From Roseburia sp. AM59-24XD (lineage in GTDB: Bacteria > Bacillota > Clostridia > Lachnospirales > Lachnospiraceae): 64,000 nucleotides of DNA. Made by a program: the position numbers and the translations under genes. This document shows, in pieces, positions 8,981-17,901 of the stretch. The notes below the pieces were generated by a model. The model was not told where the DNA came from, ran no database searches, and saw only the letters and a program-made list of their open reading frames with translations. The DNA lies in assembly GCF_003478445.1 (NCBI RefSeq), contig NZ_QUET01000010.1:44832-108831 (forward strand), read 5' to 3'. Within the stretch, counting starts at the first letter, position 1. Every line of letters begins with the position of its first letter.

Positions 8981-11314
8981 ATGAAAAAGTTGCAAAAAAG
9001 AATGTTGGTACAATTGTTGTTTGGCTTTCTGATCGGTAGGGTTGTCCTGTTAGAAAGAAATCCTGCGGGAGCGGCGTTTTTTGCTGCGGGGCTTGTTCAG
9101 GGCGGAGGTGTCCTGCCACTGCTTGCTTCAGTGGGGCTCGGTATGTTGTCGGCGCTGTCTCTTGAGGCGGTGCTTCGCTACAGTGTGGCGATGGTGGGCG
9201 TTATATTTGCACAGAGGCTGATGAGAAAACAGAAGATCAAAATGAATATCTGGCAGTCATCCGGTCTGATGGCGGCAACACTGGCGATCTTGTCGGTGAC
9301 GCAGTATACGATCCTGCCCTGGCAGTGGAAAGATATTTTATTTACTGTGCTGGAGCCGGTGCTTGTCGTTGCGCTGGCGAGAGTGTTTGCGGAGGGACAG
9401 AGGTATCTGCTTCATTATCGCCGCGGCAGGCAGGCGTGTCAGGAGGAGGTCCTTAGCCTGATTCTGATCGGCATGCTTGCCATGTATGGAATCCCGGAGA
9501 TGATGATCTCGGATATTTCATTGACGGAGCTGGCGGTATTTCTGATAATTCCGTTTGCGGGCTATCAATATGGGATCGGTATCGGAGCCGTGGCGGGAGC
9601 AGCAGGCGGGATCCTGCTGACAATGACAGGGACGGATGTGGGGATCATAGGAAGCCTGTGTCTGCTTGGTATGGCGGCAGCAGTTTTCCGTGACAAGGGG
9701 AAGATGTGGAGTCTGTCGGCATACCTTTGCTGCGCCTTTGGAATCGGGATCACACTGAACAGTGAAATGCTTGGGCTTGGCGTTGTCAAGGCAATGGTCA
9801 TTGACAGTGTGCTTCTGGCATTGCTGCCGGACAAGCTGCTGCGTCGTCTGCGTCTTCCGCTGCACCTGTACAGCACGGAGGAAGAGCGGTATGCGGATCA
9901 TCCGATGAAACACAAGCTGGAGGATTTTGCCGATTCCTTCCGGGAGCTGTCCCATGTGCTGCAGAAGCAGAGTGTGGAGAAAAAGAGCGTAAACCGCCGG
10001 GATGTGCGTTTGCTGATGAAGGAAATGGCAGAGCAGGTGTGCGATAAATGCAGCCACAGAGAGTGTTGTATGGGACAGGTTGCGGTCAACCGTCCGGAGG
10101 TCGTGTCGCATTTGATGGAGATGCAGGAGCAGGGGATGCTTAGGATCGACCAGATGCCGGCGGAGTTTGTGGAGGAATGTATTCATCCGGACTGGTTTCT
10201 GATGGAAGCCAATCAGGGGCTTCGGATGGCACGGACGGTGATGAGTTTTCAAAACCAGCTTGCGCAGAACCGGCGTGTGCTGGCAGGGCAGATGGAACAG
10301 GTGGGAGAGCTTTTTGCGGGACTGGCGGGGGATATGTGCCATGCCGGTGAAGTCCCGGCGGAGATGGAAAATGTCATCAAAAGAGAACTGGGAAATCTTC
10401 GGGTCAGAGTAAATGATATGATGATTTGCCGCGATAAAAGAGATCACATCGAAATACGGATGCAGGCAAAGACGACAAAGGGGCGGCTGGTGACCGCAAG
10501 GGAGACCGCACAGGTATTGTCTGAGCTTTTCGGTAAGTCATTTATGCCGTCCAGGGAGAGTCATAATGTGATTCCGAAGGAAGAGACGGAAATGATATTT
10601 GTGGAGGATACGCCGCTTCTGGCTGTGACCGGCGTGGGGCGGCGCAGAAAGGAAGGAGAGGAGGTGTCCGGGGACAGCTTTTCGTGTCTGTCTCTGCCAA
10701 ACGGAGAACTTCTGCTGGCACTTTCGGACGGCATGGGAAGCGGAGAGGGCGCGCTAGGGGAAAGTCAGGTCGTAATCGAGCTGCTTGAGCAGATGACAGA
10801 GGCGGGCTTTTCCAAGATTTCCGCACTCAAGCTCATCAATTCGCTGTATATGCCGGAGGCGGTTCAGACACGCTTTGCCACGGCGGATGTGGTCGTTTTA
10901 GATCTGTATCAGGGTAGCTGCCAGTTTATGAAAAACGGTGCGGCGGCAACCTGGTTGCGGCGGGGAGATCATGTGGAGAGGATTGAGGGACAGGCTCTGC
11001 CGGTGGGAGTATATCAAGATGCAGAGCCCTATTTCCAAAAGACGGAGATATATTCCGGAGATTATGTTATAATGATGACGGATGGTATCGTGGATGCTTT
11101 TGAGGGGAGAGAGGTGCAGTTAGAGAAGCTTTTGCAGCAGACACGGATCGTGAACCCTCAGGAGCTTGCAGAATATATTGTAGAGGAGGCGGTTCGTCAG
11201 GATGACGGACGCGTGCGTGACGATATGAGCGTTGTGGTTGCAGCAATCTGGGAGAGAACGCGCGAGAATGCCTGTGTACCATCCTACAAAAACAGACAGA
11301 TCCGACTGTCATAA
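8981..11314 (+). CDS. spoIIE: Stage II sporulation protein E, serine phosphatase
   Basis: SpoIIE dephosphorylates SpoIIAA to release sigma-F in the forespore and also helps polar septation. The 777-residue protein has about ten N-terminal membrane helices (to about residue 310), a cytoplasmic middle region with a Cys cluster (CDKCSHRECC, about residue 355) and a C-terminal PP2C-type phosphatase domain with the metal-binding motifs LALSDGMGSGEGA and DDMSVVVAAIW. Length and order match Bacillus SpoIIE. The ATG has a GAGGGGG site. A Spo0A-type promoter precedes it. Confidence 0.96.
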   Translation: MKKLQKRMLVQLLFGFLIGRVVLLERNPAGAAFFAAGLVQGGGVLPLLASVGLGMLSALSLEAVLRYSVAMVGVIFAQRLMRKQKIKMNIWQSSGLMAATLAILSVTQYTILPWQWKDILFTVLEPVLVVALARVFAEGQRYLLHYRRGRQACQEEVLSLILIGMLAMYGIPEMMISDISLTELAVFLIIPFAGYQYGIGIGAVAGAAGGILLTMTGTDVGIIGSLCLLGMAAAVFRDKGKMWSLSAYLCCAFGIGITLNSEMLGLGVVKAMVIDSVLLALLPDKLLRRLRLPLHLYSTEEERYADHPMKHKLEDFADSFRELSHVLQKQSVEKKSVNRRDVRLLMKEMAEQVCDKCSHRECCMGQVAVNRPEVVSHLMEMQEQGMLRIDQMPAEFVEECIHPDWFLMEANQGLRMARTVMSFQNQLAQNRRVLAGQMEQVGELFAGLAGDMCHAGEVPAEMENVIKRELGNLRVRVNDMMICRDKRDHIEIRMQAKTTKGRLVTARETAQVLSELFGKSFMPSRESHNVIPKEETEMIFVEDTPLLAVTGVGRRRKEGEEVSGDSFSCLSLPNGELLLALSDGMGSGEGALGESQVVIELLEQMTEAGFSKISALKLINSLYMPEAVQTRFATADVVVLDLYQGSCQFMKNGAAATWLRRGDHVERIEGQALPVGVYQDAEPYFQKTEIYSGDYVIMMTDGIVDAFEGREVQLEKLLQQTRIVNPQELAEYIVEEAVRQDDGRVRDDMSVVVAAIWERTRENACVPSYKNRQIRLS

Positions 11315-11331
11315 AGGAGATAAAGCAAAGC

Positions 11332-12882
11332 ATGAAACTGGAATCGTACCATGAGATGAAAGCGTTTTGTGACAAAAATAAATTACTCCAATCAGGGCAA
11401 CGTGTTCTTGTGGCATTTTCGGGTGGGGCAGATTCGGTGTATCTGACACTTGCCCTGCAGGAACTGTCCAAAGAATGGGACTTTGCTCTGGAACTTCTTC
11501 ATGTAAATCACCAGATCCGCGGAGAGGAGGCTGGGCGTGATGAGGCATTCTGTCGTAGCTTTGCTGCACAGCAGGGGCTTAAGCTTCATGTATGCAGTGG
11601 AGATGTCCCTAAAATGGGACAGGAGCAGAAATGTTCTCTGGAGGAGGCAGCCAGAAAGTACCGTTATCAGTGCATCGAAGAATTGGTGGAAAGAGAAGAC
11701 TTTGACCGCGTGGCAGTGGCGCATCATCAGGATGACCAGGCGGAGACGGTTCTTTTTCAGATGCTGCGTGGAAGCGGCGTGCGCGGTATGGGAGGCATGC
11801 GGTCTCGTCATGGAATCTACATTCGTCCGCTGCTTTTCCTGCGGCACAGAGACATTGTCCGTGAATTGGGACAGTGCGGACAGTCCTGGTGTGAGGACAG
11901 TACCAATCAGGAGGAGGACTGCAGTCGCAATAAGATACGACTGACTATTCTGCCGATGCTCGAGAAGAGCATCAACAGCGGTGCGTCGGCGCATCTGGCG
12001 AGAACGGCACAGCAGATGCAGGAGGTACAGTCATTTCTGGAGGAGGAATTAACAAAGCGTCTTCCGGAGCTTATGATGGAGACAACAGGACAGGATGTCA
12101 CGGAGGATGGACAACTCACTGCCCGTGTCGAAGAAGTGCAAAAGCTTCCGGCGGCACTGCAGAGGGAATGGGCGCATTGGATGATCACCGAAGCGGCAGG
12201 AAGAAGCCGGGATATTTCAAACCGCCATATGGAGGCACTGCTTGAGCTGGTGCAGGGAGAAACCGGAAAGCGTCTGGATCTTCCGTACGGACTTGTGGCA
12301 GGGAGAGACTATGACCGTCTGTGGATCCGATCAAAGGATCGGAACGTAGACGCTATGGTGGAATCCGGAGGGCAATCTGCTGACACGCAGAAGTTGTGCT
12401 GGCAGAAGGAACAGAAAAAGCCGGTGAGTGTTGTTCTTACCGGGATGGATGGCGCTTCGAGAACATTTCTTTTACGGCGGGAGAATTTTTTTACGGCATT
12501 TGAACATAACGAAAGAAAAATACCGAAAAATAACTGTACGAAATGGTTTGATTATGCTAAAATATGTGGTATGCTTGAATTTCGTCATCCTGCAGAAGGT
12601 GATTTTTTGTGGCTGGATGAGCAGGGAACTTTAAGAAAGCCGTTGAACCGGCTTCTGATCGACCGGCATATTCCCAGAGACAAAAGAAAACAGATATGGA
12701 TCCTGGCGGAGGGAAGCCATGTTTTATGGGTTCCCGCACTTGATCGTGTCAGTGCCGGGTATTATATTTCGGACAGGACAGAAGAGATACTGTGCATTAA
12801 TATGATTACTGAGAGTGAGAAAAAAGATGAAAGAAATAGTACATGTAATGTTCTCCCGGGAGCAGGTAGAGAACAGGATTAA
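11332..12882 (+). CDS. tilS: tRNA(Ile)-lysidine synthetase TilS
   Basis: TilS uses ATP to attach lysine to the wobble cytidine of tRNA-Ile(CAU), so that it reads AUA. The PP-loop motif SGGADS is at about residue 30 and VAHHQDDQAETVLFQMLRGS at about 132; C-terminal TilS domains follow to 516 residues. AAAGGAGA precedes the ATG. The frame runs 56 bases into hpt, which is unusual. One extra A in the six-A run at 12820-12825 would end it at a TGA overlapping the hpt ATG, so the tail after about residue 496 may be an artefact. Confidence 0.93.
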   Translation: MKLESYHEMKAFCDKNKLLQSGQRVLVAFSGGADSVYLTLALQELSKEWDFALELLHVNHQIRGEEAGRDEAFCRSFAAQQGLKLHVCSGDVPKMGQEQKCSLEEAARKYRYQCIEELVEREDFDRVAVAHHQDDQAETVLFQMLRGSGVRGMGGMRSRHGIYIRPLLFLRHRDIVRELGQCGQSWCEDSTNQEEDCSRNKIRLTILPMLEKSINSGASAHLARTAQQMQEVQSFLEEELTKRLPELMMETTGQDVTEDGQLTARVEEVQKLPAALQREWAHWMITEAAGRSRDISNRHMEALLELVQGETGKRLDLPYGLVAGRDYDRLWIRSKDRNVDAMVESGGQSADTQKLCWQKEQKKPVSVVLTGMDGASRTFLLRRENFFTAFEHNERKIPKNNCTKWFDYAKICGMLEFRHPAEGDFLWLDEQGTLRKPLNRLLIDRHIPRDKRKQIWILAEGSHVLWVPALDRVSAGYYISDRTEEILCINMITESEKKDERNSTCNVLPGAGREQD

Positions 12883-13357
12883 AGAGTTAGCAGACCAGAT
12901 CAATGAGGAGTATGGAATGACACCGCTCCGTCTGATCTGTATTTTGAAGGGAAGCGTATTTTTTTCCTGTGAACTGGCAAAGCATCTGAAGATGCCGGTG
13001 ACACTGGATTTCATGTCTGTGTCCAGCTACGGCAACAGCACATCAAGCTCCGGCAAGCTGACGATCAAGAAGGATCTTGAGCAGTCTATCCAGGGCGTCG
13101 ACTGTCTGTTGATCGAGGACATCATTGATACCGGTTACACACTTTCCATGCTTAAGCCGATGCTGTTAGAACGTAAGCCAAAGAGCTTTAAGATCTGTAC
13201 ACTTTTAAATAAGCCGGATCGCAGGGAGGTTGAGATGGAGGCAGATTATACCGGATTTGCCATCCCGGATGAGTTTGTAGTCGGATATGGACTGGATTAT
13301 GCACAGAAGTACAGAAATCTTCCGTATGTCGGCACACTGGAGTTTGTTGAGGAATAA
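12827..13357 (+). CDS. hpt: Hypoxanthine phosphoribosyltransferase
   Basis: The enzyme salvages hypoxanthine and guanine to IMP and GMP using PRPP, in the cytoplasm. The PRPP loop VDCLLIEDIIDTGYTL (about residue 90) and the early LRLICILKGSVFF segment are typical. Length is 176 residues from ATG 12827; GTG 12815 is an in-frame alternative, and the ribosome binding site (GAGTGAG) is weak, consistent with coupling to tilS. tilS-hpt-ftsH is the standard Firmicute order. Confidence 0.95.
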   Translation: MKEIVHVMFSREQVENRIKELADQINEEYGMTPLRLICILKGSVFFSCELAKHLKMPVTLDFMSVSSYGNSTSSSGKLTIKKDLEQSIQGVDCLLIEDIIDTGYTLSMLKPMLLERKPKSFKICTLLNKPDRREVEMEADYTGFAIPDEFVVGYGLDYAQKYRNLPYVGTLEFVEE

Positions 13358-13424
13358 CAGCCCATCGCAGGAATTGCCCGTCAGGGCATTTCTTATGAAA
13401 TAAATATCAGGTAAGGAGACATTC

Positions 13425-15266
13425 ATGAGGCAACAGATGAGAACAGGAATCGGCTTTTATCTGCTGATTCTGGTGATTATTGCAGCGGCCGTCTATGTTT
13501 CGGGAACTTTGGATTCGGGTGGACAAAAGTCCTACAATATTGTGAACTTCACTCAGGATCTGGAGGATGGAAATGTCACCTCCGTGGCAATCCTTCCGAA
13601 TGAGGAGGTGCCGACCGGCGAGGTCGACGTCCGCAAGAAGGACGGTTCTACACAGAATTTTTATGTATCCGATGTAACAGAGGTTGAGAAGCTGATCCGG
13701 AGCAAGGACAGTAAGCTGGCAGATAAGTATGTGATGAAGGATGTGCAGAAACCATCCTGGATCATCACGACACTGCTTCCGTATCTTTTAGGCATCATTG
13801 CTATTTTCTTCTTGTTTTCATTCCTGTCTGCGCAGACAGCAGGTCAGGGAGGCAGCAATGCCAAGATGATGAACTTTGGCAAGAGCCGTGCACAGAGGAT
13901 CGATCCGGATGATCCAAATGCAAAGCATTTTAAGGATGTAGCAGGACTCAAGGAAGAGAAGGAGGAGCTGGAGGAGATCGTCGATTTCCTGGCAGATCCA
14001 TCCAAGTATACACAGCTTGGAGCCCGCATTCCAAAGGGAATTATCCTTGTGGGACCTCCGGGAACCGGTAAGACGCTGCTTGCAAAGGCAGTGGCCGGAG
14101 AGGCCGGAGTACCATTCTTCAGCCTGTCCGGTTCTGATTTCGTCGAGATGTTTGTCGGAGTCGGAGCATCCCGTGTGAGGGATATGTTTGCGGAAGCTAA
14201 GAAGAACGCACCCTGTATCGTATTTATCGATGAGATAGATGCAGTGGCAAGAAAGCGAGGAACCGGTCTTGGCGGCGGTCACGACGAGAGAGAGCAGACA
14301 TTGAACCAGATGTTGGTTGAGATGGATGGTTTCGGTATCAATGAAGGAATCATTGTAATGGCAGCCACGAACCGTGTGGATATTCTGGATCCTGCGATCC
14401 TGCGTCCGGGTCGTTTCGACCGCCGTGTGGCGGTTGGCAGACCGGATGTCAGAGGACGTGAGGAGATTCTTGAGGTTCATGCAAAGGGCAAGCCGCTCAG
14501 CGACGATGTGGATCTTGAGAAGGTGGCACGCACTACGGTTGGATTTACCGGAGCAGATCTGGAGAATCTGATGAACGAGTCCGCAATCGCCTGTGCAAGA
14601 GAGGGACGTCCTTGCATTACACAGGCAGATATCGACCGCTCCTTCATTAAGGTTGGGATCGGCACCGAGAAGAAGAGTAAGATTATTTCCGAGAAGGATA
14701 AGCGGATCACCGCATATCACGAGTCCGGGCATGCGATCCTGTTCCATGTGCTTCCGGATGTCGGTCCGGTGCATATGGTGTCTGTGATCCCAACCGGACA
14801 GGGCGCAGCAGGTTATACGATGCCACTGCCCGATAAGGATGAGATGTTTAATACCCGAGGCAAGATGCTGCAGGATATTATGGTAAGTCTTGGCGGTCGT
14901 ATCGCAGAGTCATTGATCTTTGACGATATCACCACAGGTGCTTCGCAGGATATCAAGACAGCGACAGCAACGGCGAGAGACATGGTGACAAAGTATGGTT
15001 TCTCCGAGGCGATCGGTATGATCAACTATGCCGACAGCGACGAGGTGTTCATCGGAAACGACTTTGGACATACGAGCCGTACCTACAGCGAGGAGACGGC
15101 ACGGGATATTGACAAGGAAGTGCGTAAGATCATTCAGGACTGCTATGACAAGGCACGCGCGATCATTGAGGAGCATATGGATGTGCTTCATGCATCTGCC
15201 GAGATCCTGATGGACAAAGAGCGTATCACCCGTGAGGAGTTCGAAGCACTGTTTGATACAAAATAA
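13425..15266 (+). CDS. ftsH: ATP-dependent zinc metalloprotease FtsH
   Basis: FtsH is a membrane-anchored AAA+ protease that degrades damaged membrane proteins and regulators. The 613-residue protein has an N-terminal helix (about 8-27), an extracytoplasmic region, a second helix (about 110-130), the Walker A GPPGTGKT (about 209), Walker [13 protein letters not shown], the second region of homology and the zinc site HESGH (about 432). AAGGAG precedes the ATG. Two terminator hairpins follow, ending the block. Confidence 0.97.
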   Translation: MRQQMRTGIGFYLLILVIIAAAVYVSGTLDSGGQKSYNIVNFTQDLEDGNVTSVAILPNEEVPTGEVDVRKKDGSTQNFYVSDVTEVEKLIRSKDSKLADKYVMKDVQKPSWIITTLLPYLLGIIAIFFLFSFLSAQTAGQGGSNAKMMNFGKSRAQRIDPDDPNAKHFKDVAGLKEEKEELEEIVDFLADPSKYTQLGARIPKGIILVGPPGTGKTLLAKAVAGEAGVPFFSLSGSDFVEMFVGVGASRVRDMFAEAKKNAPCIVFIDEIDAVARKRGTGLGGGHDEREQTLNQMLVEMDGFGINEGIIVMAATNRVDILDPAILRPGRFDRRVAVGRPDVRGREEILEVHAKGKPLSDDVDLEKVARTTVGFTGADLENLMNESAIACAREGRPCITQADIDRSFIKVGIGTEKKSKIISEKDKRITAYHESGHAILFHVLPDVGPVHMVSVIPTGQGAAGYTMPLPDKDEMFNTRGKMLQDIMVSLGGRIAESLIFDDITTGASQDIKTATATARDMVTKYGFSEAIGMINYADSDEVFIGNDFGHTSRTYSEETARDIDKEVRKIIQDCYDKARAIIEEHMDVLHASAEILMDKERITREEFEALFDTK

Positions 15267-15270
15267 CAAA

Positions 15271-15319
15271 AAACAGCTATCATATCCGTATTTTTTATGG
15301 AAAATGATAGCTGTTTTCT
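15271..15319 (+). terminator. Intrinsic terminator after ftsH
   Basis: AAACAGCTATCAT pairs with ATGATAGCTGTTT across a loop of about 20 bases, followed by a T-rich stretch. Confidence 0.85.
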
Positions 15320-15470
15320 TATGCCAAGCAAAAATGCACAAAAACTTTTTGGAAAAGATAGTAAGTTTATGCACACTTTAGTAGACCCCGCTGTTATACT
15401 AACACTCGTAAACCCCAATACATTATATAGTTTTTGCTACACCCCATAAGTAACAAAAATACCTTCTCCA

Positions 15471-15503
15471 AAAGGGACAGTCGTTCGGTGACTGTCCCTT
15501 TTA
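15471..15503 (+). terminator. Second intrinsic terminator downstream of ftsH
   Basis: AAAGGGACAGTC pairs perfectly with GACTGTCCCTTT around GTTCGGT and ends in TTTT. It has no obvious gene immediately before it, which suggests that a gene was lost between 15320 and 15470. Confidence 0.85.
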
Positions 15504-15540
15504 TTGTGGGCGGAAAAATCGGACGAGGCTCTGATCATGA

Positions 15541-15732
15541 ACAAGCGAAAATAAGCTTGTGCTGTGGTTTATAGATAAGATCGAGCTGCCGCTTGCCAAT
15601 CTGTGTGGTCACGGAGACGTCACGCTTCCAACAAAGGAATTGATTGCAGAATGCTGTAAGAACGCAGGTTTGACCGTAGAGAAGCTAGAGTTTCGCACGG
15701 GGATGAGAATGCACTGCGTTGTAAGAAAATAA
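15541..15732 (+). pseudogene. 3' remnant of a SAM-dependent methyltransferase gene
   Basis: A 64-codon open frame with no start codon context reads as a methyltransferase C-terminus: ELPLANLCGHGDVTLPT, then a helix (ELIAECCKNAGLTVEKLEF) and a final strand ending MRMHCVVRK. A TGA at 15538-15540 closes the frame upstream and a terminator lies just before, so the catalytic part is missing. It abuts the left side of the palindromic element. The family assignment is by pattern only. Confidence 0.6.
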
Positions 15733-15765
15733 AAATGAGATGAATGACCTCGATTGGAAATGGAT

Positions 15766-16294
15766 CAAGCTTCGCACACCAATTATCAGATTGCATTCAT
15801 CCTATTTCTTATGACTGGAGTGTAGATGTGATTTTTGCCATATAGATTTTTGAAATCTCTGGGAGAGTGCTCCTGAAAATTGACGCAGATCGTTAGGTTT
15901 TCTGAAAAATCTTTGCTTTGCAATGTTTCGATGAAATACGTGTCTGGACGACTGAGCCTCTCGGGTGGGCTCAGTTATTTCAGCGGGCACGCTCCCGCTA
16001 CATTGCGCTACGCAGCACTACATAGCATCCTATAAAGCAGGATGCAAGTAGTGGCGAGCGCAAGTGCCCTTTGAAACATCTGAATCCCACCCGGAGGCGA
16101 GTACGGGAAGAACCGTTCATCAAACATCGAAACAGCAAAGTATTTAGATTTTTCGAAAACCGTAGAACGACAAGACAATTTTCAGGAGCACTCTCCCAGA
16201 GTTATTTAAATTCAGAGGCAAAAATCAATTAATAACATTTACGAGACATAAGAAATAGGATAGGTGCCGCCACATACCGAATGTGCGAAGCTTG
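15766..16294. repeat. Large near-symmetrical palindromic element, possibly MITE-like
   Basis: Matching arms occur in mirror order around a centre near 16029: CAAGCTTCGCACA (15766-15778) with its complement at 16282-16294; ATCCTATTTCTTATG with its complement at 16247-16261; a perfect 26-base pair at 15857-15882 and 16176-16201; and looser pairs further in, down to the central hairpin GCATCCT/AGGATGC at 16024-16044. No credible protein is encoded. A related sequence lies at 37775-37874. It could be a non-autonomous mobile element or a structured RNA; the sequence alone does not decide. Confidence 0.8.
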
Positions 16295-16403
16295 TCTCAA
16301 TAGAATGATTGTACATAATATACAAAAATCACGGTGAAATTAACGAGCTCATCGTGATTTTTTGTGCTTTTTGCCAGAAATACATGAAGCGATGGGATTC
16401 ATA

Positions 16404-16455
16404 TTGACTTTAAATGACAAAATGATATAATGAAACCATCATGAAACGGGTTTCA
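16404..16455 (+). promoter_or_regulatory. Promoter and LacI-type operator of the ribose operon
   Basis: TTGACT (16404-16409), a 16-base spacer and TATAAT (16426-16431) form a sigma-A promoter. A perfect palindrome TGAAACGGGTTTCA (16442-16455) starts about ten bases after the -10, covering the likely transcription start. This is where a LacI-family repressor would block transcription, and the first gene encodes one. Autoregulation by RbsR is therefore inferred. Confidence 0.8.
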
Positions 16456-16486
16456 AAAGTAAAAAAGCACAAAACGGAGGGATGAT

Positions 16487-17482
16487 ATGGCAAGTATTCG
16501 AGAAGTGGCAAAGCTGGCAGGGGTTTCCCCCTCCACGGTATCCAGAGTGATCAACGGAACAGCGAATGTAGATGCAGAGAAAAAGGATCGTGTTTTAAAA
16601 GCCATCGAAGAAAGCGGTTTCACACCGAATGAGGTGGCAAGATCTCTTTTTAAGAAATCTTCCAAAACGATCGGTGTGATCGTTCCAAGTATCACGAATC
16701 CGTTTTTCGCGGAGATGTCCAGTGCAATCGAGCATACGGCTAACCAGCACGGCTACCGTATGACGATCTGCAACACCGGCGGAGATGTCGAAAAGGAGAA
16801 GACAGCGATCTCCATGCTCACCTCCATGAATGTGGACGGCATCGTATTGACAACCAGCAACAAAGGACTGAAGAAGATCATAGAAAACTGTGAAACGCCG
16901 ATCGTTGCAATTGACCGGGCTGTTTCCAGGAACACGGCAGGCGGCTATATCCACTGCGACAATTATGAGGGTGGCAGAATGGCAGCACAGCATCTGATCG
17001 ACTGCGGATGCAAGAGTATTGTATGCGTCAGAGGTCTTGACCGGATTTCCAGTGCCAGCGAGCGTTACAAAGGATATCAGGATGTATGTATGGAACAGGG
17101 CATTAAAGAGCATAGTATACAGTGTGACTATTCATTTCATGAAGGTCTTGAAATGACACAGAAGCTGTTAGAACAGTTTCCGGATGTGGATGGCATTATT
17201 GCCTGCAATGATATGGTTGCAATCTCTATTTATAAGGTGCTTTGCCGCAGGAACATTCGCGTTCCGGAGGACATCCAGCTCATCGGCTATGACAATATCG
17301 CCCTGGCGCATCTGATGACGCCGGAGCTTACCACAGTGGGACAGCCGATCAAAAAAATGGGCATCAAGGCGGTCAATATGCTGCTGCAAAAAGAAACCAA
17401 AAGCTATAAAGAATATATATTTTCACCGGAGCTGATCGTCCGGGAGACAACAAAAGAAATGAAAGGAGCTGATCATCAATGA
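16487..17482 (+). CDS. rbsR: LacI-family transcriptional repressor of the ribose operon
   Basis: A 331-residue repressor: N-terminal LacI helix-turn-helix (MASIREVAKLAGVSPSTVSR) with hinge (FTPNEVARSL), then a periplasmic-binding-like sugar domain (IGVIVPSITNPFFAE, about residue 63). As first gene of the rbs cluster with a palindrome over its own start point, it probably senses ribose and controls the whole operon. GGAGGG precedes the ATG. Its TGA overlaps the rbsD ATG. Confidence 0.92.
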   Translation: MASIREVAKLAGVSPSTVSRVINGTANVDAEKKDRVLKAIEESGFTPNEVARSLFKKSSKTIGVIVPSITNPFFAEMSSAIEHTANQHGYRMTICNTGGDVEKEKTAISMLTSMNVDGIVLTTSNKGLKKIIENCETPIVAIDRAVSRNTAGGYIHCDNYEGGRMAAQHLIDCGCKSIVCVRGLDRISSASERYKGYQDVCMEQGIKEHSIQCDYSFHEGLEMTQKLLEQFPDVDGIIACNDMVAISIYKVLCRRNIRVPEDIQLIGYDNIALAHLMTPELTTVGQPIKKMGIKAVNMLLQKETKSYKEYIFSPELIVRETTKEMKGADHQ

Positions 17483-17883
17483 AGAAACAGGGCATCTTAA
17501 ACAGTGATATTTCCAGAGTTCTTTCTTACATGGGACACACAGACTGCATTGCCGTCGGAGACTGCGGGCTTCCGATCCCGGAAGAGGTGGAACGGATTGA
17601 TCTTGCACTCGAGTTTGGCGTTCCGTCATTTATGGATGTGCTTCGTGTCATCACAAAGGACATGAAGGTTGAGAAGATCGTTCTGGCAGAAGAAATCAGG
17701 GAGCAAAACCCGAAGGTACTCGGAGAGATCAAGGAGCTGTTTGCAGGACAGGAGCTTGAGACCGTATTTGTATCTCATACAGAGCTTAAGAAACAGACAA
17801 GGGAATGCAAGGCAGTGATACGCACCGGAGAGACAACACCATATGCCAATATCATTCTGCAGTCGGGTTGTATTTTTGGGTAG
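17479..17883 (+). CDS. rbsD: D-ribose pyranase RbsD
   Basis: RbsD converts the pyranose form of D-ribose, and its beta-pyranose, so that ribokinase can act on the furanose. The 134-residue length is normal. Family features are the start MKKQGILNSDISRVLSYMGH with the catalytic His at about residue 20, VGDCGLPIP and the C-terminal TGETTPYANIILQSG. It overlaps rbsR by four bases (ATGA) and has AAAGGAG within the rbsR end. Confidence 0.96.
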   Translation: MKKQGILNSDISRVLSYMGHTDCIAVGDCGLPIPEEVERIDLALEFGVPSFMDVLRVITKDMKVEKIVLAEEIREQNPKVLGEIKELFAGQELETVFVSHTELKKQTRECKAVIRTGETTPYANIILQSGCIFG

Positions 17884-17901
17884 AAAAGGGGGTGAGCATT
17901 C

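Larger units (their letters stand above)
15267..16486. other. Gene-poor region between ftsH and the ribose operon
   Basis: About 1.2 kb with no intact gene. In order it holds the ftsH terminator, a second terminator, a 64-codon methyltransferase remnant, a 530 bp palindromic element, and the rbsR promoter with operator. Details are given in the separate entries. Confidence 0.8.

Noticed and set aside
9518..10447. 309-codon open frame antisense to spoIIE
   Set aside because: The opposite strand is a well-supported SpoIIE with clear motifs. The antisense product is His/Pro/Gln-rich nonsense without a binding site.
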